From: Alphaproteobacteria bacterium
GTDB taxonomy: Bacteria > Pseudomonadota > Alphaproteobacteria > Rhodospirillales > WMHbin7
Direction: 5' to 3'
Assembly (NCBI GenBank): GCA_015232335.1
Contig: JADFZV010000034.1
Coordinates: 1 to 36,631 of the forward strand
Length of the DNA stretch: 36,631 bases
The translations under genes were made by a program, and so were the position numbers. The notes below the pieces were generated by a model that was given only the letters and a program-made list of their open reading frames with translations, was not told the DNA's origin and made no database searches. Shown here in pieces: positions 17,663-26,744 of the stretch (its first letter is position 1; each line of letters opens with the position of its first letter).

Positions 17663-17962
17663 ATGTCCGAGAAGCTACCCTCCGAGACCGTCAGCGAGCA
17701 CCTTGACCGCATGAGCGGCTGGCGCAAGACGCCCGGTCGCGACGCCATTCGCAAGAATTTTCAGTTCAAGGATTTTTCAGAGGCCTTCGGCTTCATGACG
17801 CGTGTCGCCCTGGCGGCAGAGCGGCTGAACCATCATCCCGAATGGAGCAATACCTACAGCCGGGTCGAGGTCGTCCTCAGCACGCATGATGCGGATGGCC
17901 TGACAGAAAAGGACTTCGCCCTGGCCCTGGCGGCAGATCAGGCCGCTCAGGGGACGGGGTGA
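17663..17962 (+). CDS. phhB: 4a-hydroxytetrahydrobiopterin dehydratase (pterin-4a-carbinolamine dehydratase)
   Basis: A protein of 99 residues, the normal length. It contains the family motif ERLNHHPEWSNTYSRVEVVLSTHD, with the HHPEW catalytic histidine pair, and KNFQFKDFSEAFGFMTRVAL. The enzyme dehydrates 4a-hydroxytetrahydrobiopterin to regenerate the pterin cofactor of aromatic amino acid hydroxylases. The ATG at 17663 has GAGGT about 10 bases upstream; a GTG at 17636 is an alternative. It is convergent with the DEAD-box helicase gene with a 2-base gap. Confidence 0.92.
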   Translation: MSEKLPSETVSEHLDRMSGWRKTPGRDAIRKNFQFKDFSEAFGFMTRVALAAERLNHHPEWSNTYSRVEVVLSTHDADGLTEKDFALALAADQAAQGTG

Positions 17963-17964
17963 AT

Positions 17965-19269
17965 TTAGCCCTTCTGCTGCCGCTTGGCCTGGGCGTGCCT
18001 GGGCGTGTTGCGGCTGCCGTTGCTCTTGGGCTGTGCAGGCTTGCCGCCGCCGTTGCGGTGTCTGGCGGCTTGGCCCTGGCGCTTCTGGGCGGGCTTGGGG
18101 CGCGTGCTGTGGCGCATGTCAGCAATCGCCACGGCGTGGAAGGCGTGATCGTCATGGGACGGAATCGACTGGCGGATGGTCCGCTCGATCGTCTTCAGAT
18201 AGCCCACTTCCTCGGCGTCGCAGAATGACAGGGCGATTCCATCCGCTCCGGCCCTGGCCGTGCGGCCAATGCGATGCACGTAGCTTTCCGGCTCGTTGGG
18301 CAGTTCGAAATTGATGACATGGCTGATGCCGTCGATGTCGATGCCGCGCGCCGCGATGTCGGTGGCGACCAGGGCGCGGATATTGCCGTTGCGGAAGGAT
18401 TCAAGCGCCTTCTGGCGGGCCGTTTGCGTCTTGTTGCCGTGGATGGCCTGGGCGGAAACCCCCGACTTCTCCAACTGCTCGGCCACGCGGTCGGCTCCGT
18501 GCTTGGTGCGGGTAAAGACGATGGCGCGGGTGACCGCGCGATCCTTCAGCACATGGGCCAGCAGGTCGCGTTTGTTTTCGCGGGTGACGAACATGACTTT
18601 CTGATCGATGCGCTCGACCGTGGTCGCGGTGGGCGTGATTTCTACCCGTTCCGGATTCTTCAAAAGACCAGCAGCCAGGGTCGTCACCGAATCCGGCATG
18701 GTGGCCGAGAAAAGAAGCGTCTGACGTTCCTTGGGCAGACGGTCGGCGATGCGGCGCACATCATGGATGAAGCCCATGTCGAGCATGCGGTCGGCCTCGT
18801 CCAGCACCAGCATCTCGACGAAGTCGAGGCGCACATGGCCCTGGTTCATGAGATCGAGCAGGCGGCCGGGGGTTGCGATCAGGACATCGGTGCCGTTGAT
18901 CAGCGACTTGACCTGAGGCATCTGGCCGACGCCGCCGAAGACAAGGGCGCGCTTGAAGCGGATGTTGCGCCCGTAGGTGGCGAAACCGGTGCTGATCTGG
19001 GCGGCCAGCTCGCGCGTGGGCGTCAGAATCAGGGCGCGAGCCGAACGCGGCACCAGACGGCGCGGCTCGGTGGCAATGCGCTGAAGGATGGGAAGGGCGA
19101 AGGCCGCCGTCTTGCCGGTGCCGGTTTGGGCGATGCCTAAAACGTCGCGTCCCTTCAACAGATGCGGAATGGTGGCGACCTGAATGGGCGTCGGCGTGGT
19201 GTAGCCCTCGGTGGTCAGGGCAGACAGCAGGGTCTGGGCCAAGCCCAGATCGGAAAAGGAAACGGTCAT
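17965..19269 (-). CDS. DEAD-box ATP-dependent RNA helicase, RhlE-like
   Basis: A protein of 434 residues with the full set of motifs: Q motif (PTPIQ), I (AQTGTGKT), Ia (PTRELAAQ), II (DEAD), III (SAT), Va (TDIAARGID) and VI ([10 protein letters not shown]). After about residue 370 comes a basic Gly/Gln/Arg-rich tail, typical of RhlE-type proteins and probably used for RNA binding. Members unwind structured RNA in ribosome assembly and RNA decay. The ATG at 19269 gives the usual N-terminus [10 protein letters not shown]; a TTG four codons upstream is possible. About 275 bases separate it from higB, enough for a long regulated leader. Confidence 0.93.
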   Translation of the reverse strand: MTVSFSDLGLAQTLLSALTTEGYTTPTPIQVATIPHLLKGRDVLGIAQTGTGKTAAFALPILQRIATEPRRLVPRSARALILTPTRELAAQISTGFATYGRNIRFKRALVFGGVGQMPQVKSLINGTDVLIATPGRLLDLMNQGHVRLDFVEMLVLDEADRMLDMGFIHDVRRIADRLPKERQTLLFSATMPDSVTTLAAGLLKNPERVEITPTATTVERIDQKVMFVTRENKRDLLAHVLKDRAVTRAIVFTRTKHGADRVAEQLEKSGVSAQAIHGNKTQTARQKALESFRNGNIRALVATDIAARGIDIDGISHVINFELPNEPESYVHRIGRTARAGADGIALSFCDAEEVGYLKTIERTIRQSIPSHDDHAFHAVAIADMRHSTRPKPAQKRQGQAARHRNGGGKPAQPKSNGSRNTPRHAQAKRQQKG

Positions 19270-19510
19270 GTGATGAATCAACTTTCAAAAGGTCCGGCGC
19301 GAACGCCAAAGGGCATCCGCGAGGGACAGGGTTGCGCGCCCCTGGGGCACGCGACCAGCGGGAAGTAAGGAAGGTTTTTTTGGGGGATCGCCGGGCGGAA
19401 AAGAAACCAGCCCCTCGTGCGCGATCACCAGAACCATGACAGGCCGAGTGCCCGTCGTGGCGAGCTTATAACAGAGAGCTGATAGAAGAGCAATGAGTAT
19501 TAATCGTCGT

Positions 19511-19539
19511 TTGACAGGCGACACAAGACAGGCTAGGAT
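19511..19539 (+). promoter_or_regulatory. Putative sigma-70 promoter of higBA
   Basis: A consensus TTGACA (19511-19516), a 17-base spacer and TAGGAT (19534-19539). The predicted transcription start falls at or within a base or two of the higB ATG at 19546, so the message may be leaderless. The only ribosome-binding-like bases (AGGA) lie inside the -10 box. Confidence 0.6.
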
Positions 19540-19545
19540 TGCGGC

Positions 19546-19824
19546 ATGATACTTTCCTTCCGGCACAAGGGGTTGCGTGACCTTTACGAAGGCAAGAACT
19601 CCCGCCGGGTGGCATCGGAACATGTCGGGAAACTTAAGGATATCTTATCCGTTCTCGATCACAGCCGCCGTCCTGATGATATGAATCTTCCCGGTTTCAG
19701 GCTTCACGCCTTGAAGGGAAATTTCAAAGGGTTCTGGTCGGTCTGGGTATCCGAGAACTGGCGGATCGTCTTTCGATTCGATAATGGTGATGCTTGCGAC
19801 GTTGATTATTTGGATTACCACTAG
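19546..19824 (+). CDS. higB: HigB-type toxin (RelE/ParE superfamily)
   Basis: A 92-residue toxin. It contains FRHKGLRDLYEGKNSRRV, LPGFRLHALKGNFKGFWSVW and a C-terminal NWRIVFRFDNGDACDVDYLD. These match HigB, an mRNA interferase that cuts translated mRNA on the ribosome. It is followed after 12 bases by higA, in the toxin-first order typical of higBA. The predicted promoter places the transcription start almost on the ATG, so initiation may be leaderless and the toxin weakly translated. Confidence 0.9.
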   Translation: MILSFRHKGLRDLYEGKNSRRVASEHVGKLKDILSVLDHSRRPDDMNLPGFRLHALKGNFKGFWSVWVSENWRIVFRFDNGDACDVDYLDYH

Positions 19825-19836
19825 GAAGGCTGCCTC

Positions 19837-20124
19837 ATGATGCGCAAACCTCCTCATCCCGGTGGCATCGTGCGCCGCCAATGCATCGAGCCTTTGGGGC
19901 TGACGATTACCGAGGCAGCCAAGGGCCTGGGGGTTACCCGTCAGGCCCTTTCCGATCTCGTCAACGAACGGGCGGGCATTTCCGTTGAAATGGCCTACCG
20001 TCTTGCGAAGGCCTTCGGATCGTCCCCCGAGATGTGGCTGGGCCTGCAGATGTCTTATGATCTTGCGAAGGCCAGCGCTCGTATGAGCAAGCTGGCCGTG
20101 TGCTCCTTCGTAAGAGCGGCTTAA
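19837..20124 (+). CDS. higA: HigA-type antitoxin (XRE family)
   Basis: A 95-residue helix-turn-helix protein. It starts PHPGGIVRRQCIEPLGLTI, has the DNA-binding AAKGLGVTRQALSDLVNERA and the HigA-specific AFGSSPEMWLGLQMSYDL. It binds the HigB toxin and should repress the shared promoter. It ends eight bases before the convergent carA gene. Whole and of normal length. Confidence 0.92.
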   Translation: MMRKPPHPGGIVRRQCIEPLGLTITEAAKGLGVTRQALSDLVNERAGISVEMAYRLAKAFGSSPEMWLGLQMSYDLAKASARMSKLAVCSFVRAA

Positions 20125-20131
20125 TTACAGC

Positions 20132-21298
20132 CTACCGCTTCCCCATCATCTCGACGAAGCGGGCGAAGAGATAGTGGCTGTCCTTGGGGCCGGGCGAGGC
20201 TTCGGGATGATACTGCACCGAAAAGACGGGCTTGCCCTCGACCGAAAGCCCCTCGACCGAGCCGTCGAACAGCGAGCGATGGGTGATGGAAACGCCCTTG
20301 GGCAGGCTGTCCTCATCGACCATGAAGCCATGATTCTGGCTGGTGATTTCCACCTTGCCGGTGGTCAGGTCCTTGACTGGGTGATTAGCCCCCCTGTGCC
20401 CGCGCTCCATCTTGCGCGTATGCCCGCCCAGGGCAAGGCCCAGCATTTGATGGCCCAGGCAGATGCCGAACAGGGGCACGTTTTGCTCGATCAGCTTTTG
20501 AATCACCGGCACGGCATAGGCGCCGGTTGCCGCCGGATCGCCGGGGCCGTTGGACAGAAACACGCCGTCGGGCGCATGGCGCATCACGTCATCGAAACTG
20601 CTTTGGGCGGGCAGCACGGTCACCTTGCAGCCCGATGCGGCCAGACAGCGAAGGATGTTGCGCTTGGCCCCGTAATCGAGGGCGACGACGTGGAATTTAG
20701 GGGCCGTTTGGCGGCCATAGCCCTGGCCCAGCACCCAATCAGCTTCATCCCAGGAATAGGTCTGGCGGCAGGTGACGCTCAGGGCCAGATCCATGCCCTC
20801 GAGGCCCGGCCATTTCAGCGCCTCGGCCTGATATCTGGCCGCATCGATATTGCCCTCGGGGGCATGCACGATAACGCCGTTGGGTGCGCCCAGGTCGCGG
20901 ATGCGCCGTGTCAACTTGCGCGTATCCACGCCACACAGACCCGTAATGCCATGCGATTTCAGCCAGGCATCCAGATGCTGGGTGGATCGCCAGTTGGCGG
21001 GCTCGGTGATGTCGGCCCGGATGACTAGACCGCGCACCGCCGGTGTCACGGTCTCGATATCCTCGGCATTGGTGCCGACATTGCCGATATGCGGGAATGT
21101 GAAGGTGATGATCTGTCCGGCATAGGAGGGATCGGTCAGGGTCTCCTGATAGCCCGTCATCGCGGTGTTGAAGCAGACCTCGCCCACCGAATGACCGGCG
21201 CTACCGATGCCTTTACCCCAGAAGACCGTGCCGTCGGCCAGCACCAACGCCCCGGTCATGGCTTGCGTGGCCGGGCTGGGTGGGGCGATGTGGCTCAT
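20132..21298 (-). CDS. carA: Carbamoyl-phosphate synthase small (glutaminase) subunit
   Basis: A protein of 388 residues. The N-terminal CarA domain reads GALVLADGTVFWGKGIGSAG. The C-terminal class I glutamine amidotransferase has the nucleophile Cys in FGICLGHQM and the His-Glu pair in YHPEASPGP. It hydrolyses glutamine and passes ammonia to CarB for arginine and pyrimidine synthesis. carB is not in the window. The ATG at 21298 has AAGGAAG about three bases upstream; a frame reaching 21337 has no such signal. It is divergent from yqeY. Confidence 0.96.
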   Translation of the reverse strand: MSHIAPPSPATQAMTGALVLADGTVFWGKGIGSAGHSVGEVCFNTAMTGYQETLTDPSYAGQIITFTFPHIGNVGTNAEDIETVTPAVRGLVIRADITEPANWRSTQHLDAWLKSHGITGLCGVDTRKLTRRIRDLGAPNGVIVHAPEGNIDAARYQAEALKWPGLEGMDLALSVTCRQTYSWDEADWVLGQGYGRQTAPKFHVVALDYGAKRNILRCLAASGCKVTVLPAQSSFDDVMRHAPDGVFLSNGPGDPAATGAYAVPVIQKLIEQNVPLFGICLGHQMLGLALGGHTRKMERGHRGANHPVKDLTTGKVEITSQNHGFMVDEDSLPKGVSITHRSLFDGSVEGLSVEGKPVFSVQYHPEASPGPKDSHYLFARFVEMMGKR

Positions 21299-21407
21299 GA
21301 TCTTCCTTTTCCTCGGCAGAACCCGGTTGCACTCCAACGCAGCGCCGACCCATAGGGGTGCGCGTGCCGGAAAGCCGGGTTCGCTTCGTGAAATTTACGT
21401 GGCACTT

Positions 21408-21436
21408 CTTTTACCCGTGCCGGGGAAGGCGGTCAA
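21408..21436 (-). promoter_or_regulatory. Putative carA promoter
   Basis: Read on the minus strand: TTGACC (21436-21431), a 17-base spacer and TAAAAG (21413-21408). This would give a leader of about 100 nt before carA. A TATAAT at 21451-21456 on the plus strand could serve yqeY, but no matching -35 box is seen. Confidence 0.4.
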
Positions 21437-21555
21437 GCCCCCGATAAAGATATAATATTATTAAGTTTCAACGCTCTAATCTATCCTTGCCAGGAGGCTT
21501 CGGCGGCGCTAACGTCCCCCCTTTCACAAGATAGCCATGGAATAAGGGAACGGCC

Positions 21556-22011
21556 ATGTTGCGCACGCGTCTGAACGGAGCTTTGAAGACGGCCATGCTG
21601 GCCAAAGAGGTGCGGGCCGTTTCCACCGTGCGTCTGATTTTGGCAGCCCTCAAGGACCGCGATATCGCCGCCCGTTCCAAGGGCAATCTGGATGGCATCA
21701 GCGAAGATGACATTCTGGGCATGCTGCAATCCATGATCAAACAGCGCCGGGAAAGCATTGGGCTTTACGAACAGGGTGGACGCCTTGAACTGGCCCAGCA
21801 GGAGCAAGAGGAAATCGTGATCATCGAGCGCTTTCTGCCCCGTCAGATGACCGAGGCCGAGGCCGATGCCGCCATCAAGGCTGTCCTGGCGGAAATCGAC
21901 GCCAAGGGGCTTAAGGACATGGGCCGGGTGATGACCTGCTTGCGCGAACGCCATGCCGGGCAAATGGACTTCGGCAAGGCAAGTTCTCTGGTAAAAACCC
22001 AACTTTCCTGA
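21556..22011 (+). CDS. yqeY: GatB/YqeY domain-containing protein
   Basis: A 151-residue helical protein that matches YqeY: LRTRLNGALKTAMLAKE, STVRLILAALKDRDIAAR, and the tail domain with IVIIERFLPRQMTEAEADA and MGRVMTCLRERHAGQMDFGK. The tail domain is shared with the GatB amidotransferase subunit and is thought to contact tRNA; the free-standing protein's role is not settled. It heads the yqeY-dnaG-rpoD cluster common in alphaproteobacteria, 13 bases before dnaG. AGGGAAC lies five bases before the ATG. Confidence 0.92.
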   Translation: MLRTRLNGALKTAMLAKEVRAVSTVRLILAALKDRDIAARSKGNLDGISEDDILGMLQSMIKQRRESIGLYEQGGRLELAQQEQEEIVIIERFLPRQMTEAEADAAIKAVLAEIDAKGLKDMGRVMTCLRERHAGQMDFGKASSLVKTQLS

Positions 22012-22024
22012 TTATTCTCGGGGC

Positions 22025-23833
22025 ATGTCATTCCCGCCCCGATTTTTGGAAGAACTGCGGACCCGCATTTCGCTGACCGAAGTGGTCGGTCGCAAGGTCA
22101 AGCTTGTGCGCAAAGGCCGGGAATACTGGGCCTGCTGCCCCTTCCACAACGAAAAATCCCCCAGCTTCTCGGTTTCCGACGAGAAGGGATTTTATCACTG
22201 TTTCGGCTGCGGAGCGCATGGCGACGTCATCGGCTTTGCCATGCGGGCCCAGGGCCTGCCCTTTCCCGAGGCGGTCGAACGTCTGGCCGCCGAGGCGGGG
22301 ATGGAGGTGCCCAAGGCCAGCCCGGAAGAGCGCGAGCAGGCCAAGCGCGAGGCCTCGCTCTACGAAGTGATGGAACTGGCCTGCAAGCATTTCGAGGGCC
22401 ATCTCGGCGCCCCTCAGGGCCGCGAGGCGCTGGCTTACTTGAAGGGCCGGGGGCTTTCGGATGAAACCATCGCCCGTTTTCGTCTGGGTTTCGCGCCCGA
22501 GGACCGCAACGAGCTGAAGGTGGCCCTGCTGGGCGAGACCATCACCAAGGAGATGCTGATCGAGGCCGGGCTGCTGATTCAGCCCGAAGACGGGAGCCGT
22601 GAACCCTATGGCCGCTTTCGGGGCCGCGTCATGTTTCCCATCACCGACAAGCGGGGCCGCGTCGTTGCTTTTGGCGGGCGCATCATGGGGGCGGGCGAGC
22701 CCAAATATCTCAATTCCCCGGAAACGCCGCTGTTTCACAAAGGCCGCCAGCTTTACGCCCTGGCCCAGGCGCGCGAAGGGGCCAGAGCCACTGGGCGCCT
22801 GATCGCCGTCGAGGGCTATATGGATGTGATCGCGCTTCATCAGGCAGGCCTCGATCAGGCCGTGGCCCCCCTGGGCACGGCGCTGACCGAGTCCCAGATC
22901 GAGGAGATGTGGCGCCTGGCGCCGGAGCCGATCTTGTGCTTTGACGGCGATACGGCTGGCCAGCGGGCGGCCGGTCGGGCGCTCGAACGCGCTCTGCCGC
23001 TGTTAAAGCCCGGCCTCAGCCTGCGCTTTGCCACGCTGCCCCCAGGCGAAGATCCTGACACGTTGGTTCAGAAACAAGGGGCGTTGGGCCTGGAAGCCGT
23101 GCTGGGGCAGGCCCAGTCGCTGCTGGAGCGCCTGTGGATAACCGAGACGATGGCCGCCCCCGCCGATACGCCCGAGCGCCGCGCTGCCTTGGAAAAACGC
23201 CTGGAAGAGCAGGTGAAGCGCATTCAGGACACGCAAGTCCAGTATTACTACCGTTCGGACATAAAAAATCGGCTGCGCGAGCTGTTTTTCCAGGCCAGGC
23301 CGAAGCAGGGCCGTTTCACCAAGGGCAGGGAGCCGGTGGCTGGCGTTCCTCGCAATTCTCCCATGTTACCCCCTTCGGCCCCGCAACCTAAACTTGAATC
23401 TCTGCTTTTATCCTGTCTGATCAACCACCCGGACCTGATCGACGAGGCAGCCGAGCCGCTGGGACATCTGTCATTCAGCGATCCAGGCCTTGACAGGCTT
23501 CGTCAGGAGGCTCTAAACCTCCTCGCTCAAATGCCCGGCCTTGATTCTGAGACCTTGAAGCACCACCTGGATGCCCACGGGTTCGGAGAGGCTGTTGCAT
23601 CTTTGTTGCGTACGACACTGGCACGTTTCGCAGGGGCAGACGCTTCGCAAGACGACGCCAGGAAGGGGATGCTGCACGCCTTGGGGCGGCTTCGCCGCCC
23701 GCACATCGTTCAGGCGATTCTTGAGGCCGAGCGCCGGTTGGGCGACGAGGTCAGCCAGGAAGCGCTGGACGCCTTGACCGCGTTAAGGGATGAGCTGAGC
23801 CGGATTGATGACATCGACGATGACGACGCCTAA
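22025..23833 (+). CDS. dnaG: DNA primase
   Basis: A protein of 602 residues. The N-terminal CHC2 zinc finger has ligands C38, H41, C59 and C62 ([12 protein letters not shown], then [11 protein letters not shown]). The central TOPRIM domain has the catalytic Glu in [16 protein letters not shown] and the acidic pair in [16 protein letters not shown]. The C-terminal helicase-binding region is variable. It makes RNA primers for replication and binds DnaB. It follows yqeY closely and precedes rpoD by 56 bases, the usual macromolecular-synthesis order. Confidence 0.97.
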   Translation: MSFPPRFLEELRTRISLTEVVGRKVKLVRKGREYWACCPFHNEKSPSFSVSDEKGFYHCFGCGAHGDVIGFAMRAQGLPFPEAVERLAAEAGMEVPKASPEEREQAKREASLYEVMELACKHFEGHLGAPQGREALAYLKGRGLSDETIARFRLGFAPEDRNELKVALLGETITKEMLIEAGLLIQPEDGSREPYGRFRGRVMFPITDKRGRVVAFGGRIMGAGEPKYLNSPETPLFHKGRQLYALAQAREGARATGRLIAVEGYMDVIALHQAGLDQAVAPLGTALTESQIEEMWRLAPEPILCFDGDTAGQRAAGRALERALPLLKPGLSLRFATLPPGEDPDTLVQKQGALGLEAVLGQAQSLLERLWITETMAAPADTPERRAALEKRLEEQVKRIQDTQVQYYYRSDIKNRLRELFFQARPKQGRFTKGREPVAGVPRNSPMLPPSAPQPKLESLLLSCLINHPDLIDEAAEPLGHLSFSDPGLDRLRQEALNLLAQMPGLDSETLKHHLDAHGFGEAVASLLRTTLARFAGADASQDDARKGMLHALGRLRRPHIVQAILEAERRLGDEVSQEALDALTALRDELSRIDDIDDDDA

Positions 23834-23889
23834 GCCTTCCTTCCCGACACGAGCCTCATTTCAATCCCCCACCAGGGAGCTTTAAGCGC

Positions 23890-25845
23890 ATGGCAAAGCA
23901 GGCCGCTCAAACCGCCGAAACCCAGGAAGCTCCGGAAGAAGCCCAGGACAGCCCGCTCCTGGATACCCTGGGTGCTGCCGTCAAGCGCATGGTCGCCAAG
24001 GGCAAGGAGCGCGGCTACGTCACCTATGACGAAATCAACGCCGCCCTACCGCCCGAGGAATTCTCGTCGGAGCAGATCGAAGACACCATGTCGATGTTGT
24101 CCGAAATGGGCATCAATGTGGTCGAGAACGAAGAGGCCGAGGAAGCCCAGCCCGCCAGCGAGGAAGCCAAGGAAGAAGAAGAGTCGACAGCGGGCAATGT
24201 CGAAGAAGAGGATCTGGGCCGCACCGACGATCCCGTGCGCATGTATCTGCGCGAAATGGGATCGGTCGAGCTTTTGTCGCGCGAAGGCGAAATCGCCATT
24301 GCCAAGCGCATCGAGGCCGGTCGCGAGATGATGATCGGCGGCATCATCGAAAGCCCGCTCACCATCCACGCCCTGGTCGATTGGCACGACAAGCTGATCA
24401 ACGGCCAGATGCTGCTGCGCGACATCATCGATCTTGACGCCACCTATGGCTCGGGCTTCCAGGAAGTCACCGAAGAGGCGCTGGAAGGCGCGGAAGCCGA
24501 GGCAGAAGCCGAGGGCGAGGAGGAAAAGGTCGAAGGCGAAGCCGAGGCTGAGGGCGAAGAGGGGGAAGAATCCAGCATTTCCCTGGCCGCCATGGAATTG
24601 GAGCTGATGCCCACGGTCGTCGAGACCTTGGAGCGCATCGCCGAGACCTACAAGAAATTGCGCAAGGTTCAGGAAAAGCGCCTGAAGGCCCTGCAGAGCG
24701 ACGAGAAGGTTCCTGCCGCCACCGAGAAGAACTTCACCAAGCTGAAGCAGGAATTGATCGAGCTGATGGAGGGCATTCACCTCAATCAGACACGGATCGA
24801 GTTTTTGGTCGAGCAGTTGAACAATTTGAATCGCCGCCTGATCGGACATGAAGGCCGTCTTCTGCGCGTGGCCGAAGGCTGCAAGATCAAGCGCCAGGAA
24901 TTCCTGGATTCCTATTTCGGAAGCGAGCTAGATCCCAACTGGATTGACAAGCTGAAGGTGCGTCCCGGCAAGGGCTGGAAGGAATTCACCGGCCCCAAAT
25001 GCACCAAGCAGATCGCTGATCTGCGCACGCTGATCGGTGACATCGCCGCCGAGGCGGGCCTGCCCATCGCCGAGTTTCGGCGCATCGTGGCCACCGTGCA
25101 GAAGGGCGAGCGCGAATCCGGCAAGGCCAAGAAGGAAATGATCGAGGCCAACCTGCGCCTTGTCATCTCGATTGCCAAGAAATACACCAATCGCGGACTT
25201 CAATTCCTCGATCTCATTCAAGAAGGCAATATCGGCCTGATGAAGGCGGTCGACAAGTTCGAGTATCGCAGAGGCTACAAGTTCTCGACCTACGCCACCT
25301 GGTGGATCAGGCAGGCCATCACGCGCTCGATCGCCGATCAGGCGCGCACCATCCGCATTCCCGTGCATATGATCGAAACCATCAACAAGCTGGTGCGCAC
25401 GAGCCGGCAGATGCTGCACGAAATCGGCCGCGAGCCCACGCCGGAAGAACTGGCCGAAAAGTTGCAAATGCCGCTGGAGAAGGTGCGCAAGGTCTTGAAG
25501 ATCGCCAAGGAGCCGATCTCGCTTGAAACCCCCATCGGCGACGAGGAAGATTCGCATTTGGGCGATTTCATCGAGGACAAGAATGCCGTGCTGCCCTTGG
25601 ATGCCGCCATTCAGGGCAATCTGCGCGAAACCACCACCCGCGTTCTGGCCTCGCTCACACCCAGAGAAGAGCGCGTGCTGCGCATGCGTTTTGGCATCGG
25701 CATGAATACGGATCATACGCTGGAGGAAGTGGGCCAGCAGTTCTCGGTCACGCGCGAGCGTATCCGCCAGATCGAGGCCAAGGCGCTTCGTAAGCTTAAG
25801 CATCCCTCGCGCTCGAGGAAGCTGCGCAGCTTTTTGGATAATTGA
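23890..25845 (+). CDS. rpoD: Primary RNA polymerase sigma factor (sigma-70, RpoD)
   Basis: A protein of 651 residues. It has region 1.1 ([17 protein letters not shown]), region 1.2 ([20 protein letters not shown]), a long non-conserved region, region 2 ([20 protein letters not shown], then [14 protein letters not shown]) and region 4 ([20 protein letters not shown]). It directs RNA polymerase to housekeeping promoters. Residues about 195-230 are a run rich in Glu, Ala and Gly within the non-conserved region; such acidic inserts are common there. GGGAGC lies upstream of the ATG. Confidence 0.98.
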   Translation: MAKQAAQTAETQEAPEEAQDSPLLDTLGAAVKRMVAKGKERGYVTYDEINAALPPEEFSSEQIEDTMSMLSEMGINVVENEEAEEAQPASEEAKEEEESTAGNVEEEDLGRTDDPVRMYLREMGSVELLSREGEIAIAKRIEAGREMMIGGIIESPLTIHALVDWHDKLINGQMLLRDIIDLDATYGSGFQEVTEEALEGAEAEAEAEGEEEKVEGEAEAEGEEGEESSISLAAMELELMPTVVETLERIAETYKKLRKVQEKRLKALQSDEKVPAATEKNFTKLKQELIELMEGIHLNQTRIEFLVEQLNNLNRRLIGHEGRLLRVAEGCKIKRQEFLDSYFGSELDPNWIDKLKVRPGKGWKEFTGPKCTKQIADLRTLIGDIAAEAGLPIAEFRRIVATVQKGERESGKAKKEMIEANLRLVISIAKKYTNRGLQFLDLIQEGNIGLMKAVDKFEYRRGYKFSTYATWWIRQAITRSIADQARTIRIPVHMIETINKLVRTSRQMLHEIGREPTPEELAEKLQMPLEKVRKVLKIAKEPISLETPIGDEEDSHLGDFIEDKNAVLPLDAAIQGNLRETTTRVLASLTPREERVLRMRFGIGMNTDHTLEEVGQQFSVTRERIRQIEAKALRKLKHPSRSRKLRSFLDN

Positions 25846-25939
25846 GAGCGGCGACCGGGCCATTAGGGCCCCGCGCGGATTTTGGTGCGCAAGCCAAGAT
25901 GCGCAGCACCGCACGGCGTTTGAGTGTGAATGTAAAGTG

Positions 25940-26016
25940 GGGCCTGTAGCTCAGTTGGTTAGAGCGGGCGGCTCATAACCGCTTGGTCGTAGGTTCGAGT
26001 CCTACCGGGCCCACCA
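25940..26016 (+). tRNA. tRNA with CAT anticodon, probably tRNA-Ile2
   Basis: 77 bases with the CCA encoded. The acceptor stem GGGCCTG pairs with CGGGCCC (one G-T pair), the D-arm has AGCTCAGTTGGTTAGAGC, and the anticodon loop CTCATAA has CAT at 25974-25976. The T-arm TAGGTTCGAGTCCTA is perfect. CAT can mean Met or Ile2 (lysidine-modified). The anticodon stem and the following CTTGGTCG resemble bacterial tRNA-Ile2 more than elongator tRNA-Met, so Ile2 is preferred. The last 15 bases plus two more are repeated at 28176, marking an integration site. Confidence 0.9.
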
Positions 26017-26018
26017 TT
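26002..26018 (+). repeat. attL-like copy of the 17-bp direct repeat (tRNA 3' end)
   Basis: CTACCGGGCCCACCATT covers the 3' half of the T-stem, the acceptor stem, CCA and TT. It is identical to 28176-28192, and the flanking base on each side differs. This copy keeps the tRNA whole. Confidence 0.8.
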
Positions 26019-26123
26019 TCTCATAACGCATTGTTATTTCATATTAAACGCTTCCCTCACTTAAATCTGAGGCCCCTAACTCCTTTAGAGGAAATTACTC
26101 TGGGCAGGTCAAGAGCGCCCTTA

Positions 26124-26744
26124 CTAGGAAAAGCCTTGCTGGGCTATTCGTTCTCGTAGCCGCAGACCCATAGCGTGCTCGTAGCAAGATTGAATGTAAG
26201 GCTCCAGATGCGCCTTCTCTTGCTCAAACTCTTTATGGTCATTGATAACGGTCGGAATATCACCGTCAGATAGTTGACCTTCGTAAACCAGCCACCCAAT
26301 AAGATGTGAGGTCGTTCGTACGCGTGAGCTGTCAAGAGCACTTGCCGCATTTTTCCGCGCGTTCTGATCGTCAGTCAGAAATCCATTCCGTAATTTCTGG
26401 GCCAAAGCAACTGCGGCAAGCTCGCCATGATGTAACCTTCTTACTGCTTTTGGGGTGTATGACAAGGCAACCAGATCATCCACTGTCAATGACTGAACAC
26501 TGAAGCACCCTTTTGAACCAAGCTCGTTTTGAAGCCTTGTCCGTAATTCCTGCAAACCATTTCGAGAGCTTGGCTTAACAAGACATTCGTACCTGACATA
26601 TTCAGCAAGTACGAAATGACGTCCTTTGATCCTGGCGGCAATATGCAAGGTCTTGCTGCACAGAACATTCCACACCGAACATGTGTCGATAGAGAGGATA
26701 GAAGGGAATGAACTAATCATTTCATCTGGAGGAGGGTTAACCAT
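26124..26744 (-). CDS. PIN-like domain nuclease, probable toxin
   Basis: A 206-residue protein. LSIDTCSVWNVL places an Asp (D20) at the end of the first strand, as in PIN domains. E53 (YECL), E108 (HHGELAAVALAQ) and D125/D126 (FLTDDQNARKNA) could complete the acidic active site. It follows the XRE/ImmA-IrrE gene, whose stop codon it overlaps by 8 bp. Pairs of an XRE-COG2856 protein with a PIN-type protein have been predicted as toxin-antitoxin-like modules. Toxicity and RNA cleavage are inferred. A second start at 26720 is possible. The last C-terminal third is not recognised. Confidence 0.7.
   Translation of the reverse strand: MVNPPPDEMISSFPSILSIDTCSVWNVLCSKTLHIAARIKGRHFVLAEYVRYECLVKPSSRNGLQELRTRLQNELGSKGCFSVQSLTVDDLVALSYTPKAVRRLHHGELAAVALAQKLRNGFLTDDQNARKNAASALDSSRVRTTSHLIGWLVYEGQLSDGDIPTVINDHKEFEQEKAHLEPYIQSCYEHAMGLRLRERIAQQGFS

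Noticed and set aside
24472..24573. Glu/Ala-rich insert in RpoD as a novel domain
   Set aside because: Acidic low-complexity inserts in the sigma-70 non-conserved region are common in proteobacteria.
24028..25914. Long minus-strand frames opposite rpoD
   Set aside because: Antisense of rpoD; all sigma-70 regions are plainly on the plus strand.
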